Counted from the stretch's first letter, positions 39,117-49,332 are shown. The stretch: DNA of 64,000 bases from Ustilago trichophora (GCA_900323505.1 OOIN01000002.1:2356001-2420000), one strand, 5' to 3'. Numbers and translations are program-made. Notes: generated by a model not told the origin, from the letters alone.

Positions 39117-40001
39117 GGTCGGAGGCTGAGGCGGCTAAGGGGGAGCAGCCTGCAGCCCGGCGGCGGTTGTGGAGGTGACTGGGGAGGAAGAGGAGGAGGA
39201 GGAGAAGGAGAAGAAGGAGATGGAGCCTGCTTGCTACCTCGCATGCATATGAGACGAAACTGCCGAAGCTTGTGTGGAGGGCTGGCTACTTTTCGAAGAC
39301 ACGCAAAGGTGGGTCGTTTGCAGTCGATACGAACTTGACGCAAACTGCTGTATTCAATGTCTGTCCGTTGAGGTGTCAAGGTGTTTGATGATGAGGAATG
39401 CGGCTGCAACGAGGTCAAAGTGGCAGCTGATGGCAAAGGTTGAGCAAAGAGCTGAAGTAAGAAGGAATGGAAACAAAGAGAGGTGGAGAAAAACGGCTTG
39501 ACAGGTTAAACAGAGTGTAAGCCAACAAAATCGCACTTTCCGACATTTTTGAACATTCTTCCTTGCTCAGCCGAGCATGACAAATCCATCTTCCAAACCA
39601 ATCATCGGGCCAAACCAATCATCGGGTCAAGCCAATCATCAGATCAAACGAAGGGGGCATAAAACGCGTCGAAGGCGGCAGGTCCAACCAGAAAAGCTCG
39701 GCATTCGGTCATACGTGAGCTCTCACTCTGTCACATGGCCTCGACTCGATCCCCAACTGTGCACCATTCATCCTCACCTCGTCACCTCATCACACTTCCT
39801 GACTGCTACTGCTGCTGCTATCCTCTCCACTCACCGCATGTCGATCGTCTAGGCGCATATACCAGCGACTCATCACTGGCACAGCCAGTTGACCGGTCAC
39901 TTCGCTTGTTGTCGCCATCGCTGTCGCCGTCGACAATTCATTCCCAACACAGTTTCTGTCGTGACTGCATACAGTCCCTCTTCTAACAGGGTCACACCAA
40001 C
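39117..40001. promoter_or_regulatory. Divergent promoter, panE-like gene and TAF1
   Basis: This 885-base divergent spacer holds three regularly spaced CCAATCA boxes (39598-39638) and one ACGCGT (39664-39669), roughly in its middle. CT-rich leader sequence follows up to the TAF1 ATG. No additional gene is visible. Confidence 0.7.
39598..39638 (+). promoter_or_regulatory. Three CCAATCA boxes at 17-bp spacing
   Basis: CCAATCA occurs at 39598-39604, 39615-39621 and 39632-39638, each start exactly 17 bases after the last, within imperfect 17-bp tandem units. CCAAT followed by CA is the preferred site of the HAP/NF-Y complex. The array lies 364-404 bases before the TAF1 ATG and about 480-520 bases from the panE-like start. 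Confidence 0.6.
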
Positions 40002-43000
40002 ATGGAGGACGAACAGAACGCCGCCCTTCACCTCGGTGGTCTCGCCCTTGGCAATGTGCTTCGAGACCTCGGTATCGACGAGCAGCACCAGTCCGATCTC
40101 GAACGTCTTGGTATCGCTTCCGGCAGCGGCAGGATCAAGCAGGAGGATATCTACAATGACCACTTTGCCGATGACGAAGATGATCTTGGTGATGCATACC
40201 GTCAGAACGGCTCGTCAACAAAGGATTGGGAGACAGAGGTGGACGATGAAATGAGGAGGGAGCTCGCCAGCGAGCGCGACTCGGAAGAGAGAGCCGAGCT
40301 CGACAGATACTACCGCCAAGGCTTGGCTCAGCTCGAACAGCCCAGAGCGCCACTCCGAGGAGAGGATGAAGACTTTGACGATGACGATAGCGACGATGAT
40401 GATGATGAGGATGTACCTCTCTCACAGCAACAGCCTCGTCAAACACCATCTTTCACCCAAGTCAATGGTGACTCCGCACAGGCTAACGGCTTTGCTCGCT
40501 TCGGTGAGGGTATGATAAGAGTCAAGGAGGAAACGGATGACGATAGCGATATGGCTCTCTTATCAGTGCCCATTTCATCGTCCCTAACTGCTGGAGTATC
40601 ATCTTCCACACCACTGGTGCTGCCCACATCACATAGCCCAAGGCAAGACTCGCCGCAAACACCGCCAGCGCCTCATCAACCGTACATGTCCGGTGCACCA
40701 CCACCTCCTCCTCCTCGTCCTTATGTCGATATGGAAGAAGTCCGACATCACTTTCCCGACTTTGAACCCGGCAAGATCCTCAACTTCACCGACCTCTTTG
40801 CAACACGTCCTCCCAAAAAACGCAAGCTTGGCCCCACGGTTGCCAAGTTCCACATCACACCCGAAGACGAACTGCCCATACCCAAGTCGACGCGCGAGGA
40901 GCTGCTTCGATCTTCACTACTCCGCCCTCATCACGCATCCATTCTTCCGGAACTCACACGTGACCTGGATACACTCACAACAGACGCAGTTCAAACAGAC
41001 GACGCCGCGGACGACATCGAGCTTGCCGTCATTTCAACGCCCGGTGTCAAGGCAGAGAAGCGCAACGCGATCCTAGCCCCTGTTGAGCTTGACGATTGGG
41101 AGGAACGCATCGTCTGGAACCCTCTACACGGCGAACGGACGGACGTCCCATCCATGCAGATTGATGAGCTAGTGAAGCAGGATGACATGGAGCAAGACCC
41201 CACAGCAGGAGTTGCGCCACCGAGTGTGGACAAGCCCTTCAACCATGACCTTTTCCGTGGAGCGTGGACCCGTAGCATCATTTGGGACGCGCAAACACCC
41301 TTCGAGGCTTTCGACAAGCTTGTTCTCGATATGAACGATCCACAGATGATGCTCGAAGAGGATCTTGGACCCAAAACCAAGCAGAACTCGCTTTTGCGTT
41401 CAGATGCGCCCGTTGTCTCGGCAGCCGCTCAGCGCGACCTCGCGCGACGTCAGGCCGAGCTTGATCCCTTCAACCTGTCCAACGACAAGTTCTACGAGCA
41501 AACACGCGAGCATCGTCAACGTGTGCGTCAGACTCTCGGAAAGCTTGTCGTTCAGCATGCATGGCCTGCAATCAAGTTGCAACTTCCCTGGTACAAGACC
41601 AAGCTCACCAAAGCCGAAGCACGATCCTTCCATCGACCCGCTATGCAATTCCCGACCAACATGCCTCTTCACTTCTCCAAGACCATCTCGTCTAAGAAGA
41701 AGAAAGAAGGCGCCGGAGCACGCAAGGCAAAAGATCCAAACGAGATGCTTCGCACATCGCGAGACCTCACGCTCAAGGATACTGGCCCTTACGTGCTCTA
41801 CGAGTACTCTGAGGAGTATCCACCCCTGCTTTCCAAGATTGGCATGGGAAGTCTGCTGGTCAACTATTACCGTAAGAAGGATGCCAAGGATGAGCATGTG
41901 CCCAAAATGGACATTGGCGAACCCTACCTGCTCGATGTGGCTGATGAGTCGCCCTTCATGAAGTTTGGTAATATCGAGCGCGGGCAGGTGCAGCCAACAC
42001 TTTACAACAACATGATCCGCGCACCTCTCTTCCGCCACAAGCCTTCGCACACCGACTTTCTGCTCATCCGCAGCACAACCAAGAATGAGATTCGCTACTA
42101 TCTCCGCGAGATTCGCAACCTCTTTGTGGTCGGACAGACGTATCCAGTTCAGCCCATCCCAGGTCCGCACGCCCGACTCATCACCAACAACATCAAGTAC
42201 CGTCTTCAAATGATCGCGTACAAGCTCATTCAAAAAAGTCAGCGACAGCGTATCAAGATTCACCGACTCATGCGATACTTCCCAGACCAGAACGAGTTGC
42301 AGATGCGACAGAGGCTCAAAGAGTTCATGGAGTACAATCGTAAAGCAGGTGATGTCAACCAGGGCTTCTGGAAGCTCAAGCCGCACATTGTCGTGCCGGA
42401 GGAGGCCGAACTGCTCAAGATGCTGCCGCCCGAGAACATCTGTCTGGCAGAGAGCATGCAGGTCGGCCAGCGGCATTTGCTCGATTGCGGTTACACCAAC
42501 ACCGCCGAGGGTGATGACGACGACGAAAGCAAGATGGACATTGAGCAGCTGCTCGCGCCCTGGATCACCAGCAAGAACTTTATCAACGCGACCCAGGGCA
42601 AAGCCATGCTCAAGTTGCACGGCGATGGTGACCCTACCGGACGTGGAGAGGCATTCAGCTTCATCCGCGTTTCCATGAAAGAGATCTTTTTGCGAGCGGG
42701 TGAAGACGCAGAAGAGCGTCTTGCGCAAGCTGAGGCTGAAGCGAAGAGCAAATCAGGTCACAAGTACAGTGTGGCCGAACAGCAAGCCGTCTATCGATCA
42801 GAGATTGATCGTATCTGGAATGCACAGTGCCGTTCGCTGTCGAACCCGGTGCCTCCCAAGGTGACAGCCGAGGACGAACGCAGGGCCCTGTTACAGGCCA
42901 ATGGTGGCAGGCCGGAGCCGCCCAAGGGTGGTCGAGGCGAGTCTGTCCGTCGCGACCGCAGCCCTAGCGCAATGAGCACTGTCAACGGTGACGGTGACAA

Positions 43001-43679
43001 GTCGACCAAAGTCCTACGCATCCGTCGCTTCATCAACGGCAAATGGCAACGCGAAATGGTTCGCGATCCAGCGGTCATCAACGCCTACCTGACGCAGCGC
43101 AAGAAGATTGAAGACGAAGCCATCGCCACCGAAGACCTGCTCCCCACCGGAGATGCAGCTATCGATATGGCCCGCATGAAGCGTCTCCAAGAGGAGCTTG
43201 CACAGCGTAAGAAGAACCAGGAGCGTCGAATTCAGCGCAAGAACGCCAAAGCTGCCGCCGAAGGACTCGCCATTCCAGGTGGATACAAGAGTCTGCTCAA
43301 CAAGACCGATACTAAGCGAAGATGCGGTCGATGTGGAGAAGTTGGCCATATGTCGACCAACACTTCGTGTCCGATGTTTCCCAAGGATGGTGGCAAGAAC
43401 GGTGCGGGTGGAGCGGCTGGTGGAAGTGGACCGGGTACGCCAGGTACTCCGGCGGGTGGAGCGAGGCCAGGTATGCCACATCTGGCAAGCGGTGGTGGCT
43501 TCTTTGGTCCAGGTATGGGGATGGGTATTGGCATTGCAAGTGCAGGTCCGATGACGCCAATGACGCCAGCAGCACAGACGCCGGGAGAGTCGCCAGCGCC
43601 GAGTGCAAGCCCAGCGCCAGGTATGGGTACGCCTACGCTGGCTGGCGGATTGAAGTTGAAGCTCAAGAAGAAGGCCTGA
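40002..43679 (+). CDS. TAF1: TAF1, largest TFIID subunit
   Basis: A single 1225-residue exon. The N-terminus is acidic (about residues 90-150), where TBP-binding TAND segments usually lie. The TAF1 core (DUF3591) spans about 410-900. Markers are LFRGAWTRSIIWDAQTPFEA, GPYVLYEYSEEYPPLLSKIG, NYYRKKDAKDEHVPKMDIGE, NNMIRAPLFRHKPSHTDFLL and LMRYFPDQNELQMRQRLKEF. A zinc knuckle sits near residue 1107-1122 (CGRCGEVGHMSTNTSC, C-x2-C-x4-H-x6-C). The last 90 residues are Gly/Pro/Ala-rich and end in KLKLKKKA. No bromodomain is present, as in budding yeast, where the separate Bdf1 supplies it; metazoan TAF1 has two. TFIID recognises core promoters for RNA polymerase II. Confidence 0.96.
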   Translation: MEDEQNAALHLGGLALGNVLRDLGIDEQHQSDLERLGIASGSGRIKQEDIYNDHFADDEDDLGDAYRQNGSSTKDWETEVDDEMRRELASERDSEERAELDRYYRQGLAQLEQPRAPLRGEDEDFDDDDSDDDDDEDVPLSQQQPRQTPSFTQVNGDSAQANGFARFGEGMIRVKEETDDDSDMALLSVPISSSLTAGVSSSTPLVLPTSHSPRQDSPQTPPAPHQPYMSGAPPPPPPRPYVDMEEVRHHFPDFEPGKILNFTDLFATRPPKKRKLGPTVAKFHITPEDELPIPKSTREELLRSSLLRPHHASILPELTRDLDTLTTDAVQTDDAADDIELAVISTPGVKAEKRNAILAPVELDDWEERIVWNPLHGERTDVPSMQIDELVKQDDMEQDPTAGVAPPSVDKPFNHDLFRGAWTRSIIWDAQTPFEAFDKLVLDMNDPQMMLEEDLGPKTKQNSLLRSDAPVVSAAAQRDLARRQAELDPFNLSNDKFYEQTREHRQRVRQTLGKLVVQHAWPAIKLQLPWYKTKLTKAEARSFHRPAMQFPTNMPLHFSKTISSKKKKEGAGARKAKDPNEMLRTSRDLTLKDTGPYVLYEYSEEYPPLLSKIGMGSLLVNYYRKKDAKDEHVPKMDIGEPYLLDVADESPFMKFGNIERGQVQPTLYNNMIRAPLFRHKPSHTDFLLIRSTTKNEIRYYLREIRNLFVVGQTYPVQPIPGPHARLITNNIKYRLQMIAYKLIQKSQRQRIKIHRLMRYFPDQNELQMRQRLKEFMEYNRKAGDVNQGFWKLKPHIVVPEEAELLKMLPPENICLAESMQVGQRHLLDCGYTNTAEGDDDDESKMDIEQLLAPWITSKNFINATQGKAMLKLHGDGDPTGRGEAFSFIRVSMKEIFLRAGEDAEERLAQAEAEAKSKSGHKYSVAEQQAVYRSEIDRIWNAQCRSLSNPVPPKVTAEDERRALLQANGGRPEPPKGGRGESVRRDRSPSAMSTVNGDGDKSTKVLRIRRFINGKWQREMVRDPAVINAYLTQRKKIEDEAIATEDLLPTGDAAIDMARMKRLQEELAQRKKNQERRIQRKNAKAAAEGLAIPGGYKSLLNKTDTKRRCGRCGEVGHMSTNTSCPMFPKDGGKNGAGGAAGGSGPGTPGTPAGGARPGMPHLASGGGFFGPGMGMGIGIASAGPMTPMTPAAQTPGESPAPSASPAPGMGTPTLAGGLKLKLKKKA

Positions 43680-43991
43680 TGTGCGCCACATCAAAGTTGC
43701 TCGTGTGCTGGCACTTCGTTCATATGTATTTGTATCTTTACGTGCATCGATCCTTATCAAGCACACACTACACAGCTTTTGTGAAGTCTGAGAGTTGGCC
43801 TCAAGCTATTAGCCATGGCGCATCAGGGTCTGCAAAAATTTCGGGTTTCGGGAAATTGCCGTTTGGTGGAGGAAGGGTGCAACTGAGCTCTAAACCAACC
43901 TTCCTTAGCTATCCTTTCCTTCAACACACCACTCACAAATCCGCCCCAAACGAGAACCTTTTCCACCTCGCACAGGCGAAGGTTTCCAGAC
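43680..43991. other. Spacer between TAF1 and GCFC-type gene
   Basis: A 312-base co-directional spacer. It must hold the TAF1 terminator region and the promoter of the next gene. I see no specific motif beyond a CT/CA-rich leader near 43900-43980. Confidence 0.6.
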
Positions 43992-46685
43992 ATGAGCAAC
44001 GGCGCCAGCTTCGTTAAGAGGAGCAAGCCGCGGAGCTCAGCCTCGCGGATCAGCTCAACTTACGACGATGGTGGGGAGGATGCCACCGCTGGGCCATCGA
44101 GGTTAGGTCCATCCACAGAAGGGGCCTTCAACGCGGTCGACCAGGGAAGTTCAAGATCTTCTACTCCTCGTAGAGCTATGTCTGGGCTAGACGCGGATGA
44201 GGAGGACGCGGCGGGTGGGTCAGATGTTGTCTTTCGCCCGCGCGTGAGGGGCGTGCGAGGCACGCCATCTTCCTCTGCAGCGGCTACCAGCAAGAGCACC
44301 ACAAGCCGAACATCAGCACCAGCCCTCAATCAGCGCACAACAATCCCCTCAATGGGCGAAGACGAAGAAGACCAAGATGGCGGGAGCACCGCATTCGAGA
44401 TTCGCCGTTCCAAGCTCAGCGTTGCTGGCAAGCAAGCTCGACGCACCGCTGCTACTGGCCTCTCATCCGCCTCAACAAGCACACCCAAACGGTCCATCCC
44501 CCTCCGCCCAACCTCTTTTACAGCACAGCCTTCAGAAGACAATACAGCATCAGAGACAGGTTCTACCATGTACACGTCCAAATACCTCGAAGAACTCCGC
44601 TCGTCCACCCCGACCTCACGGTCAAGGGCACACAGTCCTACTGTAATCGGTCCAGGAACACGTATCGATGATCCTATGGTTGCCCAAACTTCCCGCATTA
44701 GCCTCATAGATGATGATTCACTGGCCAGGAGCAAATTTCCAGTGGACTTTTCGCACGATGCTATTCCTAGCGAAAGTGCGATCAAAGCAGCAAAGGAGAA
44801 GCGGGCAAAGCTCCGTGCTGCTGCCGCGACCGCCTCGGATGATTACATTTCTCTTGGCGGGCCCTCTTCTGCATTGGAGACATATGATAAGATGGACTTG
44901 GATGATGGACCACATCCGCACTCACGCCTGCAGAGGGAAGAAGACGAATTCGGCGATGGTGAGGAAGAATTTGCCGAATACACGGATGCAACTGAACGCA
45001 TCCCCATCGGGGAGAAGGCGGAGAAGGAGTGGAAAGCTCGACAGCGGGAAGAGATGAAATCTGCAATTACGGGCGATTTAGATGGTGAAGTAGACGAGAT
45101 GGATGAAGACGAAGTAGCGTGGGAGCGGGCACAACTGAATCGCACGCAACCTGTCTCGCAAACCTCGAGGGAGAAATCGCCCTTCCAACCAGCGCCCATC
45201 CCAGCATCCGCACCGCTACCTTCGGTAGGCACCTGCTCAACGCGCCTCCAGCTCACGTTACGCGCGCTTGAACAGAGCACAGCGGCATCGGAAGCCGTGC
45301 TCAACTCGACAAGCAAAGAGTTGGAAGCGCTGGAGGACGCGGAGAGGGAAAACAAGCTGGATGTGGTGGCGGTCGAGGAGAAGGCGAGCTGGTTCGGAGA
45401 GTTGGATGAATTTGTGGCCAGTTTGGCGCGATTTATGGAGGAGAAGATCGGAAAGGTGGAGGAGGTCGAGACGGAGGCGGTGGAGCTTTTGAAAAGGAGG
45501 AACGGGTTGGTCAGCAAGAGGAGGGATGTTTGGCTTAGAAATAGGTTTGAGAGTTGTTTCGGGATCAGGCCCAAGCTCAGCATCATTCCGAACCTCGCAG
45601 AGGAAGTGGATGAAGATTTGATCCCAGTCAACACAAACAACATTGCCCTAGCAATTCCCGCATCCCAACTAGACCAGCTCGATGAAGTAGACCAGCTTTC
45701 CTTCGCCGAAGCACAACGCTCAATAGTCTCCCAACTCACCACAACATTCTCCGACGTCCAAGCTGCAGAATACCTTGATCCTGCCGCCACTACTTCTAGC
45801 TCTGCTCTCCCCTTCCTCTCCCCCTCCTCTTCCCACGAGATCAGAGAGGACCTACACCCTCGCAGCGTGGTTTCGCGATTCAACGAGTTCCGACGACGCT
45901 ATCCCGAACAATATGTCCAAGTGTGGGGCGGCCTATCAGTGGCCCAAATTTGGGAGTTCTATGCCCGGCTAGAGCTGATATTGTGGGATCCATTCTGCTC
46001 TACTTCGTCTTTGGAGTGGAAAGCGGGCGGTGGCGAGGCAGTTGCGCATATGAGATGGTTCACCTGCGCCTCTGACTACACCTCTTCCTCGTCAACTTCG
46101 GCAGAGATTATTGGGGGGGATGACGAGGTTCTCCAGTCTATCGTGGGCAATGTGTTGGTTGAGAAATTGATCTGTTTGGCGGCAAAGGAGGATGCTTTCG
46201 ATCCGTGGTCAAGGGGGGCTTCAATAGAGATGGTGAAGGATGTTGATTTGGTTCAGACGGTGTTGGGAGGTGGGCATGGGAGATGTCAGGATTTGATGGA
46301 GGTATATCTGGGCGTCTTCAAGGGGCAAATTGAGCGGCTGGTGGAAGTCGTGTCTCCTCTTAGCCGACGTGAGAGTATTGTGTTGGATGGTGGGGCGAAA
46401 CAGGCAGCAGACGAAATCATTGGGGAGCTGGTGGAGGGTTTGTTGCAAAACTTGCTTCGCTGGTCGCGGGTGATCAACCTTACTGCTATGGAGGGGACGG
46501 CGATGGAGATGAGGAAAACGTGTGTCGAACTGGTTGAGAAGTTGGTACTGGACGTTATTGTCCCCTTTTTGGATTCAGTGATGCAGTCAGAGGGCCCACT
46601 AATGAGGAAAAAAGTCTTTGATATGATCCCAAAGAACATTATGGCTGTCTCAGAGAAGCTCACTGCCCTCTCTCACCAACTCTGA
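43992..46685 (+). CDS. GCFC-domain protein, PAXBP1/GCFC2 type
   Basis: This 897-residue ORF starts MSNGASFVKRSKPRSSASRI. The first 270 residues are Ser/Thr-rich and basic, a common feature of the family. Next come an SLIDDDSLARSKFPVDFS-like segment, a short Lys/Arg-rich helix, an acidic stretch (EDEFGDGEEEFAEYTD), and a coiled-coil segment (about 410-520). The GCFC core is recognised at about 610-860 by SRFNEFRRRYPEQYVQVWGG and LSVAQIWEFYARLELILWDP. PAXBP1/GCFC2 (ILP1 in plants, with NTR2 in yeast as a distant relative) take part in spliceosome disassembly and intron-lariat turnover. The old name, GC-rich DNA-binding factor, is misleading. Its presence near two SF3b genes may be chance. The paralogue-level name is uncertain. 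Confidence 0.8.
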   Translation: MSNGASFVKRSKPRSSASRISSTYDDGGEDATAGPSRLGPSTEGAFNAVDQGSSRSSTPRRAMSGLDADEEDAAGGSDVVFRPRVRGVRGTPSSSAAATSKSTTSRTSAPALNQRTTIPSMGEDEEDQDGGSTAFEIRRSKLSVAGKQARRTAATGLSSASTSTPKRSIPLRPTSFTAQPSEDNTASETGSTMYTSKYLEELRSSTPTSRSRAHSPTVIGPGTRIDDPMVAQTSRISLIDDDSLARSKFPVDFSHDAIPSESAIKAAKEKRAKLRAAAATASDDYISLGGPSSALETYDKMDLDDGPHPHSRLQREEDEFGDGEEEFAEYTDATERIPIGEKAEKEWKARQREEMKSAITGDLDGEVDEMDEDEVAWERAQLNRTQPVSQTSREKSPFQPAPIPASAPLPSVGTCSTRLQLTLRALEQSTAASEAVLNSTSKELEALEDAERENKLDVVAVEEKASWFGELDEFVASLARFMEEKIGKVEEVETEAVELLKRRNGLVSKRRDVWLRNRFESCFGIRPKLSIIPNLAEEVDEDLIPVNTNNIALAIPASQLDQLDEVDQLSFAEAQRSIVSQLTTTFSDVQAAEYLDPAATTSSSALPFLSPSSSHEIREDLHPRSVVSRFNEFRRRYPEQYVQVWGGLSVAQIWEFYARLELILWDPFCSTSSLEWKAGGGEAVAHMRWFTCASDYTSSSSTSAEIIGGDDEVLQSIVGNVLVEKLICLAAKEDAFDPWSRGASIEMVKDVDLVQTVLGGGHGRCQDLMEVYLGVFKGQIERLVEVVSPLSRRESIVLDGGAKQAADEIIGELVEGLLQNLLRWSRVINLTAMEGTAMEMRKTCVELVEKLVLDVIVPFLDSVMQSEGPLMRKKVFDMIPKNIMAVSEKLTALSHQL

Positions 46686-46860
46686 TCATCAAGCCAATCA
46701 ATCTGATTGAAATCTCTCAAACTTTGCAACCCATCTTTCAGCGCCAACATCAATACACATTTGCAGAAGACAATCTGCAATTACCAAGCCAAGAGCAAGC
46801 AATAACGTTAATGTCTAGCGTACAGTAACTCTTTTACTGTATTGTAAATGGTTCGGGTAT

Positions 46861-48930
46861 TTAGACAAACTTCCAAGTGGCCTTATCCTGGCTAATCATG
46901 AACTTTGCCCTTTCTGATCCGACGACTTTTTCCAACTGAATCAAATCGTATCTACTATAAACCACGTAAGCCGAGACCTCATTTGGATCTACTTCCTCAT
47001 CATCCTCTTGACCCTTAGCAGATGCAAGATCAGTCTTTGTAATGAATGGAAACTCGAGTATCTCTGCGTAAAAATTTGCGTTTTGAGGCAGCTGATAAAA
47101 GACGACTGTCTTTACACCTCTCAACTTGAACCTTCGGTAAAAATGGGCACGTTCGGTAAGCAATAAGAATCTCTTCCTGCCGCTGAAAAATGCCTCTCGT
47201 GCCCTACGAATGTCCTTTGGTGTAGAGTATTCGGAAATGGAGGTGTAAGAGAGGTTGGCTGTTTCTCCAGGACGACGTTTTTCGTTGTGTGCGCGGAGGA
47301 AATCGTCAAGACGAACAAAGTCGAAATAGCTAGGTACGATGATGAGGGTGTGAGAGCTGGATATGGCGGATTTGGAGAGTTGGGCCAAGGTTTTGGTTGT
47401 GAATTGTGTAAAGCGCAAATCTGGCTCTGCGTGCGGGTTAGCTGCTTCGAAGCGGGTAAAGACTTGACGAACACCGCTGACAACGCGGCTCATTTCGGAT
47501 TGGGACTCGGAAGTGGGGGAGATGGTGCGGACCTTGCCTGCAACGTTGTTGAGCGTGTGGTTGTACAGCGAGCGGAGAGCGGGGAAGTCGTAGGACGAGA
47601 GAAGGACCGTTTGGCGGAACATGGGCGCACGGTTGTCGAGGTAGAACTGTTTGACACGGGAGAAGTCGGTGTCTCTGCTCTGGCGTGGGATGTGGTTGAG
47701 ACGGGACATGACGAATTCGAGATGATCCCAGTTCTGCATGCTGATCACGTCGGTTTGGTCGACAATGACCATCTCGATCGAGGAGAGGAAGTCAGAGTCT
47801 CCGTGGTCTTTCTCGATACCCAAACGAAGGCCGAGTGGCGAAGCGACGATGACGTCGGAGTCGTAGAATCCAGAGAAGAGCTTGAGCGATTTACGAGTGA
47901 CCTTGAGGCCAAGCTTGAAAGAGTCGTCGATGTTACCTGCAAAATTGGCAATGTGGTCTTCGGGGTACTTGGAGGCGACGGCAGGGTCGGCGAGTTTGTC
48001 GATTGCCCCCTCGGGGAGGTTGTATTCCTTTGCAAAGCGAGATTTGTTGTCGACCTGCGAACACAAACTGAACTTGGTGAGGAGGTCTACCCATTCGAGG
48101 GCGGAGTTGCGGAAAGGCAACAGCACGAGCACTTTGGGTCGAGTGAAGCCCTGATCACGGATATCAAGCTCGTCAGTGTCGGTGGAGCCGTTGGCAGCGA
48201 GCTTAGCGAGCTTCTCGTTGTTCTTCAGAACACGACGACGGGTTTTGGCTACGTGCGACATGGCGTGCATGGCAAGAGTCTCGCGATACTGTGCACGGTC
48301 GCGGAGGGAGACATTGGCATCGCAAAAGTCGGCGTAGCTGCCAAGGGTGGTAGCAAGTGCTTTGTGGAGTGGTGTAGGCGAAGTGTACTTTTTCGAAGCA
48401 AAGGCGTTGAATGCTTCCAACACTTTTACTTGAGGCTGGCCGGTGTACTGCTGAGTGTCAAAGTCGGGGAGGGAAGGTTTCGAGACGACAAGCTGCGTAG
48501 GGAGCGCGGGTAGGGTAGAGCGCAAAGTGGACCAGGTAAGCGAGTTGTCCGCCTCGGAAAGCTTGGCGATGGCTTGGGCATGAGGACCCTCGCTGCCAAA
48601 ATGAGCGTCGAAGGCGGTGAGCTGCTTTGCCTTTTGCTTTGAAGACGTAGCGGCACTGTCGAGGTCCTCGTCATCCGACTCCTCGCCTACGAGCTCATTA
48701 CCATTCTGAGCGTTGCTTGGCGATGCTGGAGACGTAGCTGCTGTCTTGGATCGCTTGGAAGGAGAGGAAGAGGCAGCGGCGGCCTTGGAGGTCGAAGCAG
48801 TGGCCTGCTGAGCGGCTGCAGCCTTGCGAGTGATCTTGTCATAGTGGGTGAGGTTGGAGGAGCGCTGCCGCTTGCCTGGCCTGGCAGCGCTGACGTTGAT
48901 GAGCGTGAGCAGCTTGAGGGTTGGATCCAT
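46861..48930 (-). CDS. UTP25: UTP25, SSU processome protein
   Basis: I place the start at the ATG at 48930, giving 689 residues that begin MDPTLKLLTLINVSAARPGK. The frame is open 27 codons further upstream, but that extension is hydrophobic and unlike the family. UTP25 (DUF1253/DEF family) is a helicase-like protein without functional ATPase motifs that joins the U3 snoRNP/90S pre-ribosome. Recognised blocks are TRPKVLVLLPFRNSALEWVD, FYDSDVIVASPLGLRLGIE, MVIVDQTDVISMQNWDHLEF, TLIIVPSYFDFVRLDDFLRA, FFSGRKRFLLLTERAHFYRR, GVKTVVFYQLPQNANFYAEI and the conserved end MISQDKATWKFV. An acidic/Ser-rich N-terminal region (about 40-120) is usual. The gene is divergent from LSG1 with 402 bases between start codons. 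Confidence 0.94.
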   Translation of the reverse strand: MDPTLKLLTLINVSAARPGKRQRSSNLTHYDKITRKAAAAQQATASTSKAAAASSSPSKRSKTAATSPASPSNAQNGNELVGEESDDEDLDSAATSSKQKAKQLTAFDAHFGSEGPHAQAIAKLSEADNSLTWSTLRSTLPALPTQLVVSKPSLPDFDTQQYTGQPQVKVLEAFNAFASKKYTSPTPLHKALATTLGSYADFCDANVSLRDRAQYRETLAMHAMSHVAKTRRRVLKNNEKLAKLAANGSTDTDELDIRDQGFTRPKVLVLLPFRNSALEWVDLLTKFSLCSQVDNKSRFAKEYNLPEGAIDKLADPAVASKYPEDHIANFAGNIDDSFKLGLKVTRKSLKLFSGFYDSDVIVASPLGLRLGIEKDHGDSDFLSSIEMVIVDQTDVISMQNWDHLEFVMSRLNHIPRQSRDTDFSRVKQFYLDNRAPMFRQTVLLSSYDFPALRSLYNHTLNNVAGKVRTISPTSESQSEMSRVVSGVRQVFTRFEAANPHAEPDLRFTQFTTKTLAQLSKSAISSSHTLIIVPSYFDFVRLDDFLRAHNEKRRPGETANLSYTSISEYSTPKDIRRAREAFFSGRKRFLLLTERAHFYRRFKLRGVKTVVFYQLPQNANFYAEILEFPFITKTDLASAKGQEDDEEVDPNEVSAYVVYSRYDLIQLEKVVGSERAKFMISQDKATWKFV

Positions 48931-49332
48931 AGCTGCTGCTTTCCCTTTTGGTCCAACGATGAAGAAGAGATGGTGTAAGGTGAACAGGATGAAGAGGAAC
49001 AGACGTCGCACCCTTTAGCTGTCATACAAAGGGTTGTCTGCTGCCTGCGTGCCATAAAAAAAAAGGCTTTCTTGGAAGAAAAACAAAACGACACCAAAAA
49101 AAAAAAAAAAAAAAAAAAGTGTGGAGGATAACCGAAAAATTTCGCAATTTTTGACTTTCTTTGCCAAAAAGCAGAGGCAGCAGAGCAGTGTCTGTGGCTC
49201 AGTCGAGCGACCTTCACAGTCAATTCTTCTCACTTTGCGCTTTTCCCAAGTGTGCGCAAAGTGGCTGATGTACAACCTCTTCTTCATCCACCATCTCTAC
49301 GACAAAGCATCTGCGGCTGCATCTGTACGATC
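48931..49332. promoter_or_regulatory. Bidirectional promoter UTP25 / LSG1 with RRPE-like element
   Basis: The 402 bases between the two start codons hold a 23-base A run (49096-49118) and AAAAATTT at 49135-49142, within GAAAAATTTCG. AAAAATTT is the core of the yeast ribosomal-RNA-processing element found upstream of ribosome biogenesis genes. Its use in basidiomycetes is an inference. Confidence 0.5.

Noticed and set aside
41400..42728. 442-codon minus-strand ORF antisense to TAF1
   Set aside because: Same reason: shadow of a conserved coding region; the product resembles no family.
44843..45883. 346-codon minus-strand ORF antisense to the GCFC-type gene
   Set aside because: Ser-rich shadow of Glu/Asp/Ala codons; no domain.
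47287..48513. 408-codon plus-strand ORF antisense to UTP25
   Set aside because: It lies wholly inside a strongly conserved gene, has no domain, and reflects the rarity of TTA/CTA/TCA codons on the sense strand.
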